Positions 33,384-42,920 of a stretch of DNA of 64,000 nucleotides are shown here, in pieces (position 1 is the stretch's first letter; each line of letters begins with the position of its first letter). Both the position numbers and the translations under genes were made by a program. The DNA comes from Nonomuraea rubra. Lineage in GTDB: Bacteria; Actinomycetota; Actinomycetes; Streptosporangiales; Streptosporangiaceae. Location of the stretch: NCBI RefSeq assembly GCF_014207985.1, contig NZ_JACHMI010000001.1:6493001-6557000 (forward strand), written 5' to 3'. Under the pieces are notes generated by a model, which was not told where the DNA came from, did not search any database, and saw only the letters and a program-made list of their open reading frames with translations.

Positions 33384-34562
33384 TCAGCTCACGACGCCGC
33401 TGAGCTCGTTCGGCGGCTGCGGCAGGGAGGTGCTCCTGGTGACCTCGCCGGAGGCGAAGTCCACCGCGTGCAGCCGCTTGCCCTCCGGGTCGCTGACGTA
33501 GACGACCTGGTCACGGACGAAGAGGTTCGGCCTGGGGCGCTGCCACTCCAGGGGCTCCTTCCACTCGCCGAGCACCTTGATGGTCCTGACGACCTTGCCC
33601 GCCGCCGGGTCGATGACGTGGACGGCGCCGTCGGTGCCGAGGACGAGGGCCTCGCCTCCCGGGCCGCGCGCCAGTGACCGGAAGGTGTAGCTCGTGCCGA
33701 GGTCCACCAGTTTCAGCGTGCCGGTCGTGGTGTCGATGAGGGAGACCTGGGTGGGCCGTTCCAGCTCGGCGTCCGGGTCCTTCTTGTAGTCGCCGAGGAC
33801 GATCGGGGACAGGTCGGAGCCGGACTGGTTGCCGATCCTGCCGTACTCGTCGGGGCTGTCGATCTTGCTGATCCTGCCGTCCTTGTACAGCAGGACGCCG
33901 TCCTCGCAGCCGAGCACGACGGCCTCGTCCTGGGCGGTGGCCTCGCCGTGCACGCCGGGGCAGTCCTCGCTGCGGGTGATCTCCTTGCGCTGCGCGTCCA
34001 GGACGGCGATGCCGGTGCGCTTCTCCTCGGTGCCGAGGGTGACGACCAGCTCGCCGTTCTCCAGCGCGATCGCGACGCCGTGGTGGGCGGTCGCGGACTT
34101 GTACACCTCGCCCTTGGGCAGGCCGGCGGACAGCTCTGCCGGGTCGAACAGGGTGACCTCGCCGGTGCCGTCGGCGAACAGGACGGTCGTGCCGGCGTGC
34201 CGTACCACGTGTCCCGGCTTGGCGCCCTTGAACTCGTCGTCCTTCAGCGTCGCCGAGGCGGCGTCGAGCACCCGGAAGCCGGTCGAGGTGGAGACGAGCA
34301 CGTGCCTGGCGTCCCCGGCGGGGTTGACGCGGTTGTATCCGGCGAGGGGGATGTCCTTGACCAGCTCCAGGCTCCGACCGTCGAGGACGTACAGGCCGCC
34401 GTCGTACGTCAGCACGACGGGGTCGGTCACGGCCGGCCCGGCGGCCGAGGCCGGCGGCTGGGTGGCGGCGGCGGCCTTCGTCGCGGGTTCCTGCGCGGTC
34501 CCGCAGGCGGTGAGCAGGAGGGCTCCGGCGAGCAGCGCCGCCGGGGCGGCGGTCCGGGTCAT
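33384..34562 (-). CDS. AztD-like zinc metallochaperone lipoprotein
   Basis: 392 residues. Lipobox LLLTACG near residue 20, a short Ala/Pro linker, then a beta-propeller-like fold (repeated strands such as YDGGLYVLDGRSLELVKDIPL and ATLKDDEFKGAKPGHVVRHAGTTVLFADGTGEV) that matches AztD, the chaperone that hands zinc to AztC. Metal-binding His residues appear in TAHHGVAI and PGVHGEA. Last gene of the Zur-box operon, 30 bases after the binding protein; outside-of-membrane location. Confidence 0.82.
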   Translation of the reverse strand: MTRTAAPAALLAGALLLTACGTAQEPATKAAAATQPPASAAGPAVTDPVVLTYDGGLYVLDGRSLELVKDIPLAGYNRVNPAGDARHVLVSTSTGFRVLDAASATLKDDEFKGAKPGHVVRHAGTTVLFADGTGEVTLFDPAELSAGLPKGEVYKSATAHHGVAIALENGELVVTLGTEEKRTGIAVLDAQRKEITRSEDCPGVHGEATAQDEAVVLGCEDGVLLYKDGRISKIDSPDEYGRIGNQSGSDLSPIVLGDYKKDPDAELERPTQVSLIDTTTGTLKLVDLGTSYTFRSLARGPGGEALVLGTDGAVHVIDPAAGKVVRTIKVLGEWKEPLEWQRPRPNLFVRDQVVYVSDPEGKRLHAVDFASGEVTRSTSLPQPPNELSGVVS

Positions 34563-34592
34563 GGGTGGGTGCGCCTTTCTGTTGGAGGGGTG

Positions 34593-35507
34593 TCAGCGGC
34601 CGTTGAGGCCGTCGACGATGGCTTTCGTGTTGCTGCGGACCATTTCGAGGTACGTGGCCGCGCCCGGCGTCCTGCGGCTCAGCGACTCCGAGAACAGGGG
34701 GACGACCTGGACGTCCACGCCCGCCTCGGAGGCGAGCACCTGGGCGAGCCGGTCGGGCTGCGAGGAGTCGGCGAAGATCGCCTTGACGCCGGTGCGCCGG
34801 ATCGTGTCCCTGAGCGACTTCAGGTCCGAGGCGCTCGGTGAGGCCAGCGTGGTGCCGCTGGGGATCACCGCGCCGACCACCTCGAAGCCGTAGCGCCGGG
34901 CGAAGTAGCCGAGGACGTGGTGGTTGGTCACCAGGCGGCGGGCCTGGTCCGGGATGGTGGCGACCTGCTGCCCGACCCAGGTGTCCAGCTGCTCGACCTG
35001 CCCCCGGTACGCCGCCGCGGCGGCCCTGACGGCGGCGGCGTCCACGCCGTCCACGTGCGCCACGACCTGCTCGGCGATGAGGTCCACGGCCCTGGCCATG
35101 CGCGCCGGGTCCGTCCAGAAGTGCGGGTCGGGCTGCCCCGCCGTCTCGTCGGCGGTGAACGTGATCGGCTCGGCCCGCTCCGCCACGGCCAGCGCGGGCA
35201 CCCCGGCCCGCCGGGCGGCCTCGACGTTGCGCAGCACGCCCTCCTCCAGGCCGAGCCCGTTGTAGACGATCAGGTCGGCGGCCTCGATCCGCGCGGCCTC
35301 CTGGGCGGAGACGCCGAACGAGTGCGGGTCGGAGTCCGGTTTCATCAGCACGGTCACCTGGGCCTCGCCGCCGGCCACGGCCCGGGTGACGTCGCCGAGG
35401 ATGTCGGTGGTGACCACGACGCTCGGGACGGACCCGCCGGCGTCCGAGCAGCCCGCCGCCGCCGTCGCGAGCACGAGCGCCGCCAGGATCCTGAACAGCG
35501 CGCTCAC
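34593..35507 (-). CDS. AztC/ZnuA-like zinc-binding lipoprotein
   Basis: 304 residues. Lipobox TAAAGCS at residue 20. Cluster A-I metal-binding protein with ligands visible in KPDSDPHSFG, PDPHFWTDP and TNHHVLGYF, and an acidic ligand in FADSSQPD. The His-rich loop of ZnuA is short, as in AztC, which receives zinc from AztD. GTG 35507 overlaps the preceding stop (GTGA). Delivers zinc to the AztB permease at 36784. Confidence 0.88.
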   Translation of the reverse strand: MSALFRILAALVLATAAAGCSDAGGSVPSVVVTTDILGDVTRAVAGGEAQVTVLMKPDSDPHSFGVSAQEAARIEAADLIVYNGLGLEEGVLRNVEAARRAGVPALAVAERAEPITFTADETAGQPDPHFWTDPARMARAVDLIAEQVVAHVDGVDAAAVRAAAAAYRGQVEQLDTWVGQQVATIPDQARRLVTNHHVLGYFARRYGFEVVGAVIPSGTTLASPSASDLKSLRDTIRRTGVKAIFADSSQPDRLAQVLASEAGVDVQVVPLFSESLSRRTPGAATYLEMVRSNTKAIVDGLNGR

Positions 35508-36787
35508 CGTCCGGTCTCCGTCATGTACGCGGGCGCGAGGCCCGGCCGGAGCGTCCTGGCGCGCCGGAGGTCGTCGTTGTAGTCGATCTCGTGGACGGCC
35601 TTGCCCGCCGGGTCGTTGACGTAGGCGCGGGCGGTGTCCACCTGGATGCGCACCGCCCCGGCCGGCGGGCCGGCCAGCAGCCTGGCCTTCGCGGTCTCCT
35701 TGCCGGTGACCGGGTCGTACGCGTGCAGGACGCCGTCCCCGGTGACGGCCAGGACCGGCGTGCCGTCGCCGGTGGCGTTCACCGCCACGGCCGGGCCGGT
35801 CTTCAGCAGCCGCCACGTCCTGGCGGTCACGTCCAGCACCCAGATCCCGCGCTCGCCCGCCTCGGCGGCCAGCGTCGAGCTGCCGGGACGGTGCAGGAAC
35901 GTCCGCGCACGCTCACCCTCCCTTGTCCCGCGCGGGTAGCGGATCTTCACGCCCTCGAACTCGCCGTCCTTCCCGGTGACCAGGAGCGCGCCGTCGGCAC
36001 AGCCGAACACCGCGCCGCGCCGCGTGACCGCCGTTCCCGCGGCGTCCGCGCAGCTCCCGACGGTGGTGCCGGGCTCGCCGGTCCTGGTCCTGGCCTGTAC
36101 GGCACCGTCGTGCGCGACCAGCAGCCGCTCCCCGTACGGCACGACGGCGTCGGCCGCCAGCCGGCCCGTCTCGGCGAGCTCGCCCTGGTCCATGCGGGCG
36201 CGGTCGAACAGCCTCACCGTGCCGTCACCCGACCGCACGGCGGTGATCGCCGCATCGCCTGTCACGTCGTACGGCGGGCTGCCGGCGATCGTGCCGAGGT
36301 CGCGGGTGGCGGCCCGGTAGTAGTGCACGTGGTCACCGTGATCGACGGTCCAGCCGCCGCTGTCGATCACCCGCAGCGTGCCCGAGCCCGTGGTGAGGTA
36401 GGCGTAACGGCCGTCACTCGTGATCTCCCGCACGCTCTCGGCCGTGCCACTCGAACCCGGCGCCGCCGGGCTTTCCGCCACGCCGGCCGGCGGCGTGCTC
36501 TCGCCTGCTGCTGCGGCGGTAGCCGTGCTCTCGCCTGCTGCTGCGGCCGTGACCTCGGCGGTCTGGGCGGTGAGCAGGTCGAGCACGTGCGCCTTGCCCG
36601 TCTCCCCGTCGGACAGGACGAGCCGGAGCTGCGGCTCGGCCATCTCCTCCGCGCCTTCGACATACCCGTGCGGCACCTGTTCCGACGCGCCCGGTTCCGT
36701 ACTGCCCGAGGTCGGTGCGCCTCCTTCCGAAGCGCAGCCCGCGAGCAGAACGCCTGCCGCGAGAATCGCGACGATCGCCCTGTTCAA
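35504..36787 (-). CDS. Second AztD-like propeller lipoprotein
   Basis: 427 residues. Lipobox LLAGCAS at residue 18, a region near residues 80-110 with two copies of an AAAAGEST unit coded by a direct DNA repeat, then a propeller-like domain parallel to the AztD-like protein downstream (DHGDHVHYYRAATRDLGTI is a His-rich candidate zinc site; ending RAYVNDPAGKAVHEIDYNDDLR). Its ATG overlaps the permease stop. Two AztD-like proteins in one operon is unusual; division of labour unknown. Confidence 0.8.
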   Translation of the reverse strand: MNRAIVAILAAGVLLAGCASEGGAPTSGSTEPGASEQVPHGYVEGAEEMAEPQLRLVLSDGETGKAHVLDLLTAQTAEVTAAAAGESTATAAAAGESTPPAGVAESPAAPGSSGTAESVREITSDGRYAYLTTGSGTLRVIDSGGWTVDHGDHVHYYRAATRDLGTIAGSPPYDVTGDAAITAVRSGDGTVRLFDRARMDQGELAETGRLAADAVVPYGERLLVAHDGAVQARTRTGEPGTTVGSCADAAGTAVTRRGAVFGCADGALLVTGKDGEFEGVKIRYPRGTREGERARTFLHRPGSSTLAAEAGERGIWVLDVTARTWRLLKTGPAVAVNATGDGTPVLAVTGDGVLHAYDPVTGKETAKARLLAGPPAGAVRIQVDTARAYVNDPAGKAVHEIDYNDDLRRARTLRPGLAPAYMTETGR

Positions 36788-37626
36788 CTCGCCGCCCCCA
36801 CCGCCCGCGCGGGCCGGCGCCGCAGGACGTCACCCAGCGCCGCCACGAAGAACAGCCCCACGGCCACGGCCGCGATGGTGGCCCCGGCCGCCGTGGCCGC
36901 GTGCCAGGACACGACCAGCCCCGCCACGGTCGAGACGATCCCGATCAGCGCCGCCCCGAGCATGATCGTCGGGATCCGTCGGGCCCACAGCGCGGCGGCG
37001 GCCGGCGGCCCGATCAGCAGCCCGAACACCAGCAACGTCCCGACGATGTGGAACGACGCCACGATCGCCACCGTGACCAGCCCGAGCAGCAGGACGTGCG
37101 CCGCCCGGGGCCGCATGCCCAGCGTGTGGGCCTTGCGCGGATCGAAGGCGAGCGCGACGAACAGCCGGTGCCCGAGCACCGCCACCGCGGCCGTGACCGC
37201 CAGCGCCGCCCCCAGCCCCGCCAGGTCCTGCCCGGTGACCGCGAGCACGTCCCCGAACAGGAACGCGGTCAGGTCCACCGCGAAGGACCGCGAGTGCGAG
37301 ACCACGATCACGCCCAGGGACAACATCCCAGCGAAGAGCAGCCCGATGCTGGTGTCCTGCGACAACCGGGCGGACCGGCTCAGCACGCTCACCCCGTACG
37401 CCATGCCGCCCGCACTGAGCAGCGCCCCGATCAGGACGTTCACCCCGGCCATCGAGGCGAGCGCCACTCCGAGGAGCATCCCGTGCGACATCGCGTCGCC
37501 CAGGAAGGCCATGCCGCGCAGCACCACCCACGTCCCGGCGACCGCGCAGAGCATCGACACGAGGACGCCCGCCCATAGCGCTTGCCGGACAAACGACACC
37601 TGAAAGGGATCAAACAACCAATCCAT
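36784..37626 (-). CDS. Zinc ABC transporter permease (AztB/ZnuB-like)
   Basis: 280 residues with about eight membrane helices. Family markers: VVLRGMAFLGDAMSHGMLLGVALA (coupling region) and the VASFHIVGTLLVFGLLIGPPAAA helix. Start ATG 37626 gives the family N-terminus MDWLFDPF; the -10-like TATAGT lies only ten bases before it, so the mRNA may be leaderless. First gene of the operon, under a Zur-type box. The ATPase subunit (AztA/ZnuC) that should accompany it is not in the window. Confidence 0.9.
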   Translation of the reverse strand: MDWLFDPFQVSFVRQALWAGVLVSMLCAVAGTWVVLRGMAFLGDAMSHGMLLGVALASMAGVNVLIGALLSAGGMAYGVSVLSRSARLSQDTSIGLLFAGMLSLGVIVVSHSRSFAVDLTAFLFGDVLAVTGQDLAGLGAALAVTAAVAVLGHRLFVALAFDPRKAHTLGMRPRAAHVLLLGLVTVAIVASFHIVGTLLVFGLLIGPPAAAALWARRIPTIMLGAALIGIVSTVAGLVVSWHAATAAGATIAAVAVGLFFVAALGDVLRRRPARAVGAAS

Positions 37627-37642
37627 ATCCAGGACACTATAA

Positions 37643-37663
37643 TGAAAACCGTTGTCGTTTCCA
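37643..37663. promoter_or_regulatory. Zur box
   Basis: TGAAAAC-N7-GTTTCCA, a 21-base imperfect dyad matching the actinobacterial Zur operator pattern, overlaps the promoter 17 bases before the permease ATG. It predicts derepression in zinc-poor cells. Confidence 0.75.
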
Positions 37664-37996
37664 ATCGAGCCGCATGATGGGCAACGCCACAGCCGCACCC
37701 AGGAAGGTCACGGCCACCAAACCTGCCCTGAGCAGGCCATCGATCCGGTCCCGCTCGGACCTCACCCACCGTCGTCAGCCGAACGGGCCAGAGCACGTCG
37801 ACGCCGAACCATGCCGAATGGTGTCCCCATGCACGCGCTAAGCCGGGGATGTTCACGTCGTCCGGTCTCCCTCCGGTCTCCCCCGTCCGACCGATCCCCG
37901 CTGCATAGGCCGGTTTCTCCGACCGCCCCAACCAGCCCCAACATCCTGGTTCATCTGCAGGTCCCGAACCGCACACAGAAGGAAGTGACCAACGAG
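37664..37996. other. Gene-free spacer at the island boundary
   Basis: About 330 bases without a credible gene on either strand, between the zinc operon and the first island gene. I looked for a remnant of an ABC ATPase (Walker motifs) here and saw none. Confidence 0.6.
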
Positions 37997-38407
37997 ATGG
38001 AGCCCTCCACTTCCGGCAAGCGCCACCGACGCGTCGTGGAAACCGAGGAGTACGTCGCCATGCTGCACCGCATGGTGGACGCACTCGCCAAGCGCCTCTC
38101 CGACGACCCGGTTGGCCTGGTCCATGTAGAGCCCTTGCGCAAGCACCTGGGAGACGCCATGAACATCGCCGTCGCGATCAACCAGGAAAAGCCGCACGGC
38201 TACTCGTTCGGAGAACTGGCGAAGATCCTCAACATACGCCGAGAGTCCGTCTTCGAACGGGCGGCCAAGGGTCGCATGCTCCTCGCCAATATGCGCGCTC
38301 GCCTGGGCGTGAGCAGCCTGCGCCGGCATCGCGAAGCACGTCTCCAACGAGCGGTGCTCCCGGACCACAACCCAGCAGGAGGACGTCACCGGGCAAGCTC
38401 CAGCTGA
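37997..38407 (+). CDS. Hypothetical protein with HTH-like segment
   Basis: 136 residues. The middle (GYSFGELAKILNIRRESVFERAAKGRMLL, residues 65-95) looks like a helix-turn-helix; the first half is helical (EEYVAMLHRMVDALAKRLSDDPVGLVHVEPLRKHLGDAMNIAV), the end is Arg-rich. I know no family name; small proteins like this accompany mobile DNA in actinobacteria. ATG 37997 has GGAAG 12 bases upstream; GTG 37985 is possible. Confidence 0.6.
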   Translation: MEPSTSGKRHRRVVETEEYVAMLHRMVDALAKRLSDDPVGLVHVEPLRKHLGDAMNIAVAINQEKPHGYSFGELAKILNIRRESVFERAAKGRMLLANMRARLGVSSLRRHREARLQRAVLPDHNPAGGRHRASSS

Positions 38408-38599
38408 CCGGAAGCTGTGCACCGCTCCCACCGCAACCACCCTGATCGGGAGCTCTCCAAGACAACGGACTGCCCTTCAGCGCGTTGCGGCATGCCTCTC
38501 GACCGTGATCTCGGTTGAGGCCTCAAGCTGGCTGGCATGCCCCGGCGTGTCCCACTCTGGATCGGTTAGGGGTTGCCGCGACCGCCGGGCTTGCCTCGC

Positions 38600-39328
38600 T
38601 GCCACATTCACCCAGCCGACGTCTTGGCCCAGGTCATAGACGCCATACGGGATCGCGACCGGGGTATCAGCGAAGGTGAAGTCGTGATCGGGGGCCGTGA
38701 TCGGCCGCTTCTTGGGCCGGCAGGTGCGGCCAGCTCGGGCGAAGTCACCGATCGGTTCCTTCTTCTTGGCGTCCACGCTCACCACCGGCGAACCGTCGGC
38801 GAGGAACTGTTCGACCGTGGTGTTGATGTGCTGGAACTGGGCGTCACGGTCGGGGACCTGGCTGCCGGCACGCCGCTTGGCCATGCCCTGGAGACTGAAC
38901 CCCGCCGCACGCAGCAGATCGCCCACTGCCGGAGCACTGATCGGGTGCCCTGCCGCGGTTACGGGCCAGGTCCCGCAACGAGGCCGTGGTCCAGCGCAGC
39001 GGAGAAACCGGATCGCCGATCTCCCGCGGCTCGATCAACGCCTCAAGCGCTGGCACCAAGCCCGGGCCACGCTCAGCAGCCGGCTTGCGTCCGCCACCGG
39101 GACGGCGCACCCGGCCAGAACCGGTGCGCCACTCGCGAGTTCGAGGCGTCCCCGCGTGATGGTCGACTCCGACACCCCTGCCAGCCTGGCCACCACCACG
39201 ATCCCGCCATGCCCGAGCGCATCAGCCTCAGCCGCCAGATACAAGCGGCGCTGCCGCTCGTCCAGATGCGGCAGCACGGCTGCGAACTTTACATCCAGGA
39301 GCGCCAGGTCCGTCTCAGATATCGCCAT
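38600..39328 (-). pseudogene. Eroded ISAzo13-family transposase fragment
   Basis: Pieces in different frames match the intact ISAzo13 transposase at 49657: AVLPHLDERQRRLYLAAEADALGHGGI (39328 end), GGGRKPAAERGPGLVPALEALIEP...PVSPLRWTTASLRDLA, then DRDAQFQHINTTVEQFLADGSPVVSVDAKKKEPIGDF to GWVNVAARQ near 38605. At least two frameshifts and loss of the C-terminal half including the later catalytic acids. Confidence 0.85.
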
Positions 39329-39400
39329 GGAAGGCCATTTAGCACGCGACTCACCGAAGTTGCATTGAAACTAGCAGTAATTGTCTTACGGATCCTCACC

Positions 39401-40738
39401 ATTTGTAAGGTCGGCCCGGAGCGCGGTGCCGGTCTTGCGACCGGTCCGTTTCTCCGGACCGCCTTCCGAACCCGGCAGGCGATCGACGGCATCGCCGCCC
39501 TGTACGTGGAGCAGGACCTGGCGCCGCCCGCGCTCAACTCCGCCATGCTGTGCCGGTGGGAACACGGCACCATCGCGGTCGGGCCCGAGTACGCGGCACT
39601 GCTGTGCACCCTGTACGGGACAACAGCGGACAAGCTGGGACTGCCGAAGAAGCGGACTTCGGTGATGCACCCGCAACCCGGCGCCGGATCGGGGTACCGT
39701 GCCTCGCATTGGAGGCACGCGATGACCGATGACCAGTCCGCCGCCCTGACCGCCGTGCGCGAATCCGTCCAGCTCGCGATGGAAACCGATGGGCCAGCGG
39801 GCGGCCCGGCCACCCGCGACGCGTTCGACGCTGCGGTGCACTACTACGCGTTGCGCTACTCTTCCTTCCCTCCCGCGATGCTCGCCGCCGAAGTGCACCG
39901 CACCCGCACGCTGGTCACCCAGATGCTGCGTCGGCCGCAGTCCGACGCTGACCGTGCCGAGCTGCGCCGCCTGGCCGGCTGGCTGTCCGCGCTCGTCGGC
40001 AACACGGCCTTCCACGTGGCCGACTACGCGGCCGCGCAAATTCACTTCGCCACCGCAGCACGCCTGGGCGCGACGGTTGATGATCATCACCTGATCTGCT
40101 GGACACTCGGCGCGCACGCCATGACTGCTTACACCCAAGACCGTTTCCAGGCCGCGCTGGACCTGGCCGGCGAAGCGTTCGAGTACGCCACCACGCCGTT
40201 GCGCCGCGCCCAGATCATCGCGTGGGGCCAGCTCCGCGCGACCGCCGCGCTCGGCCCGTCCCGCCGCTCGGATGCCGCCGCCCTGGCGGGCCGTGCGCAG
40301 GACGAAATGGCCGCCGACCCGCACGGGGACATGCCGGGCCGGTTCGGGTTCGACACCGCCGAACTGCTGCTGCATCTCGGGGAGGCGGCCCTGCTCGTCG
40401 GCGACCACGCCCAGGCCCTCGCGCACGCCCGCGCTTCGCAGGACCACATCCCGCATGGCCGGCCCGGATGGGCGGCGGCTGTCCTGCTTGAAGCGCGCGG
40501 CGAAGCCGCCCGGCGCCGCTGGGCCGACGCCGCCGCCCTGGCGGGCGCGGTGCTCGACACCATCCCGGCGCAGTCCCTGCGGGAAACGGCCCGAGTACGG
40601 TTGCGCACCCTCGATCGCGAGCTCACCGCGGCAGGCGATCCCGGCGTTGAAGCCCGCGCCCTGCACGACCGGATCGCCGAACTGCCGGCACTCACGGGAA
40701 TCAGCCAGACGAGCGACGAACCCAACGGCCTCGCGTAG
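39401..40738 (+). CDS. XRE-type regulator with TPR-like domain, 5' end damaged
   Basis: The readable protein runs from about 39446 (GPFLRTAFRTRQAIDG...LNSAMLCRWEHGTIAVGPEYAALLCTLYG, an XRE helix-turn-helix) into a helical TPR-like C-terminal half (DYAAAQIHFATAARLGA...AQALAHARASQDHIP). No ATG or GTG lies before the HTH; the next ATG (39544) would remove half of it. The coordinate used is an in-frame ATT at 39401. The start was probably lost when the neighbouring ISAzo13 copy inserted. It is followed 11 bases on by a GNAT gene, so the pair was likely an operon of the common regulator-acetyltransferase type. Confidence 0.6.
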   Translation: MCKVGPERGAGLATGPFLRTAFRTRQAIDGIAALYVEQDLAPPALNSAMLCRWEHGTIAVGPEYAALLCTLYGTTADKLGLPKKRTSVMHPQPGAGSGYRASHWRHAMTDDQSAALTAVRESVQLAMETDGPAGGPATRDAFDAAVHYYALRYSSFPPAMLAAEVHRTRTLVTQMLRRPQSDADRAELRRLAGWLSALVGNTAFHVADYAAAQIHFATAARLGATVDDHHLICWTLGAHAMTAYTQDRFQAALDLAGEAFEYATTPLRRAQIIAWGQLRATAALGPSRRSDAAALAGRAQDEMAADPHGDMPGRFGFDTAELLLHLGEAALLVGDHAQALAHARASQDHIPHGRPGWAAAVLLEARGEAARRRWADAAALAGAVLDTIPAQSLRETARVRLRTLDRELTAAGDPGVEARALHDRIAELPALTGISQTSDEPNGLA

Positions 40739-40749
40739 GGAGCCGCCGC

Positions 40750-41418
40750 ATGAGTGACGGCTTGGCCAGCCTGTGGCCGCTGCTCGCGCTCCGTATCACC
40801 ACCCGGCGCCTTGTGCTGGCTATCCCCGACACGCCGGACCTGCTCAACCTGGCCGAAGCCTCCGGCGACCTCCAACCCGCCGGCCAGCCCCGCTACCAGC
40901 AGGCCTACCTGTACGAGCCGTCACCGCAGCGGGAGCGGCATCTGCTGCAGCGGCACTGGCGGGTCCTGGCCCACTGGCGGCCGGAAAGCTGGAACCTCCA
41001 GCTCGCCATCCGCGTCGACGGCCTCGCGGTCGGTTTGCAGAACATGTGGGCGGCCGACTTCGCGGCTGTCCGCACGGTCGAGACCGGCTCGTGGATCACC
41101 CGGACCCGCCAGGGCCACGGGTACGGGACCGAGGCCCGCGCTGCCGTCCTGGAACTGGCCTTCGCGCACCTGGGCGCGGTGGAGGCGCATACCTCCTACG
41201 TGGACGGCAACACGGCCTCCGAGCGGGTGTCGCGCAAGCTCGGCTACGCCGCCAATGGGCGCCGCGCCTACGCCGAGGACGGGAGAAGGGTCGTCGAGCA
41301 TCGCATGCTGCTCGACGCGGTCGCGTGGGCGAACCACCGGATGCCCGGCATCACGGTCGACGGCGCGAGTGAGTGCTTGGCGCTGTTCGGGCTACGGGCT
41401 GAAGCACGCGACTCGTGA
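40750..41418 (+). CDS. GNAT family N-acetyltransferase
   Basis: 222 residues of the RimJ/RimL-like group: LRITTRRLVLAIPDTPDLLNL opening, ITRTRQGHGYGTEARAAVLELAF as the acetyl-CoA loop (near residue 120), and VEAHTSYVDGNTASERVSRKLGYAANGR. Probably acetylates an amine or protein N-terminus. Twelve bases after the XRE-type regulator. Confidence 0.83.
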   Translation: MSDGLASLWPLLALRITTRRLVLAIPDTPDLLNLAEASGDLQPAGQPRYQQAYLYEPSPQRERHLLQRHWRVLAHWRPESWNLQLAIRVDGLAVGLQNMWAADFAAVRTVETGSWITRTRQGHGYGTEARAAVLELAFAHLGAVEAHTSYVDGNTASERVSRKLGYAANGRRAYAEDGRRVVEHRMLLDAVAWANHRMPGITVDGASECLALFGLRAEARDS

Positions 41419-41720
41419 CTCCCCAGGTCGTGTTCTACGCGCCTGGTCGCTTGCCGCTCCTGCGGCTTGCCTCGGCTCGCAGCTGCTCTAGCTCGGCGCG
41501 GGCCTCTGTGAGCTGCCTGTCCAGGTCGGCCCGCGTCGTGCTCTCCTCCTGTGAAATAACCCCTGTGTTCGTTGAGGGGTTGAGCGTGGCCGTAGCCGCA
41601 GGACCTGGGCTTACTTCCTGAGATCCCTGGTTCTTTCGAGATTGATGTGATTTCAGGAATCCTGAAGGTCTATCGTCCTCGTCGTTCGTCTTGCAGGGAT
41701 GGCGAAGACGAGGAGGCCAG
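41419..41720. other. Spacer with a possible coiled-coil gene remnant on the minus strand
   Basis: On the minus strand 41435-41550 reads ADLDRQLTEARAELEQLRAEA, a coiled-coil end with a stop at 41435, but the frame upstream of it has no protein character. It may be the tail of a lost TnpC-like gene. Otherwise empty. Confidence 0.3.
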
Positions 41721-42722
41721 TTGGCGCTGGCGGTGGTGCGTGATCTTCGCGTGGCGCGAGCCCCAGCGACTCCGGACGATCTGGACGCGTTGGAGACCGA
41801 CGTGCTGGCCGGGTTCGTACTCGCCCGCGCCGCGGCGGGCCTGTCGGATGGGACGATCAGCTCGGATGTGATGCATCTGGAGCAGGTGCGGGCCTGGTTC
41901 GGACGGCCGCTGTGGGACATGGACCCGGCCGATGCCGATACGTACTTCGGCAAGGTACTGCGGGCCACGGCCAAGGGCACCCGCCTGGCCCTGGCGCAGG
42001 CGCTCAAGACCTATTTCCTGTTCCTCGAACTACGGCACAAGGTGGAGATCCACCAGGCCACCGGACGGGTCGTCGAGTGCCCGATCGACGAGATGAACCG
42101 CCCCCGTGGCGGCCAGCAGCCCAGGCTGCGGATTCCGCCCACCGCCGATCAGGTCAGCCGGTTGTTCGCTGGCTGGCGAGAAGAGCTCTCGACCTGCCGC
42201 AAGTCCGCCCAGAGCGTCCGCACCCTCCTCGACCGGCTCATCATCGCCCTGGCCGCCATCCACGCCGCCCGCCCAAAGGCGATCCGCGAATTTCAACTCG
42301 ACGACGTCGACCTAGGCAACCGCGGACTCACCATCGCCGGCCGCACCCGCCCGCTGGACGAACTCACCCGGCAGATCATCCTGCAATGGCTCGGCTACCG
42401 GAATCACCGCTGGCCCAGCACCGCCAACCAGCACTTGCTGATCAACAAGCAATCCGCCATGGAGACCGGCCCGGTCAGCAAGGTCTGGATGACCGAGTCC
42501 TTCCGCGGCCAGGCCGCAACCCTGGAACGGCTACGCGTCCACCGCCAACTCGACGAAGCCCTCGTCACCGGCGCAGACCCCCTGCACCTCGCGACGGTCT
42601 TCGGCCTCGACCCCAAGACCGCGATCCGCTACGCCGACAGCGCCCGGAAGCTATTGATCACCCTGGCCGAAGAACAAGACCCACCTAGTTCCGACGAACC
42701 CAAGGGTCAGAACCACCCATAG
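41721..42722 (+). CDS. Tyrosine-recombinase-like integrase
   Basis: 333 residues. N-terminal SAM-like core-binding domain (LAGFVLARAAAGLSDGTISSDVMHLEQVRAWFG...TYFGKVL), then a C-terminal domain with a first Arg in AIHAARPKAIREFQLDDVDL, second basic box ATLERLRVHRQLDEAL and a candidate nucleophile Tyr in KTAIRYADSARKLL. The HxxR box is altered compared with typical integrases. TTG 41721 is chosen because AGGAGG lies four bases before it. No paired tnpA/tnpB/tnpC genes adjoin, though TnpC-like DUF6262 remnants occur at 48862 and 58365. Confidence 0.75.
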   Translation: MALAVVRDLRVARAPATPDDLDALETDVLAGFVLARAAAGLSDGTISSDVMHLEQVRAWFGRPLWDMDPADADTYFGKVLRATAKGTRLALAQALKTYFLFLELRHKVEIHQATGRVVECPIDEMNRPRGGQQPRLRIPPTADQVSRLFAGWREELSTCRKSAQSVRTLLDRLIIALAAIHAARPKAIREFQLDDVDLGNRGLTIAGRTRPLDELTRQIILQWLGYRNHRWPSTANQHLLINKQSAMETGPVSKVWMTESFRGQAATLERLRVHRQLDEALVTGADPLHLATVFGLDPKTAIRYADSARKLLITLAEEQDPPSSDEPKGQNHP

Positions 42723-42920
42723 CCCCTGAACATTCTTGGGTTCAGCTTGAAGGACCTTCAGTTCGCGTGAACTCTGGGAGATCCCGGCCCTCCACTCCCG
42801 AACATGTCCCCAGCCGCCAGGTAGGGCTTGATCGCGCTGTACGACCCGCGGATGTCGGCGGGTCCGGCACGGCCGTGGCCGCAGTCTGTCCGGCGGCGTT
42901 CTGGAGGTTGATCGTGATGC

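Noticed and set aside
37440..38084. 214-codon minus-strand frame as a missing AztA ATPase
   Set aside because: No Walker A, signature or Walker B motif; Trp/Arg/Gly-rich shadow composition.
41435..42007. 190-codon minus-strand frame
   Set aside because: Most of it is the shadow of the recombinase; only the last ~35 codons look coiled-coil and are noted as a possible remnant.
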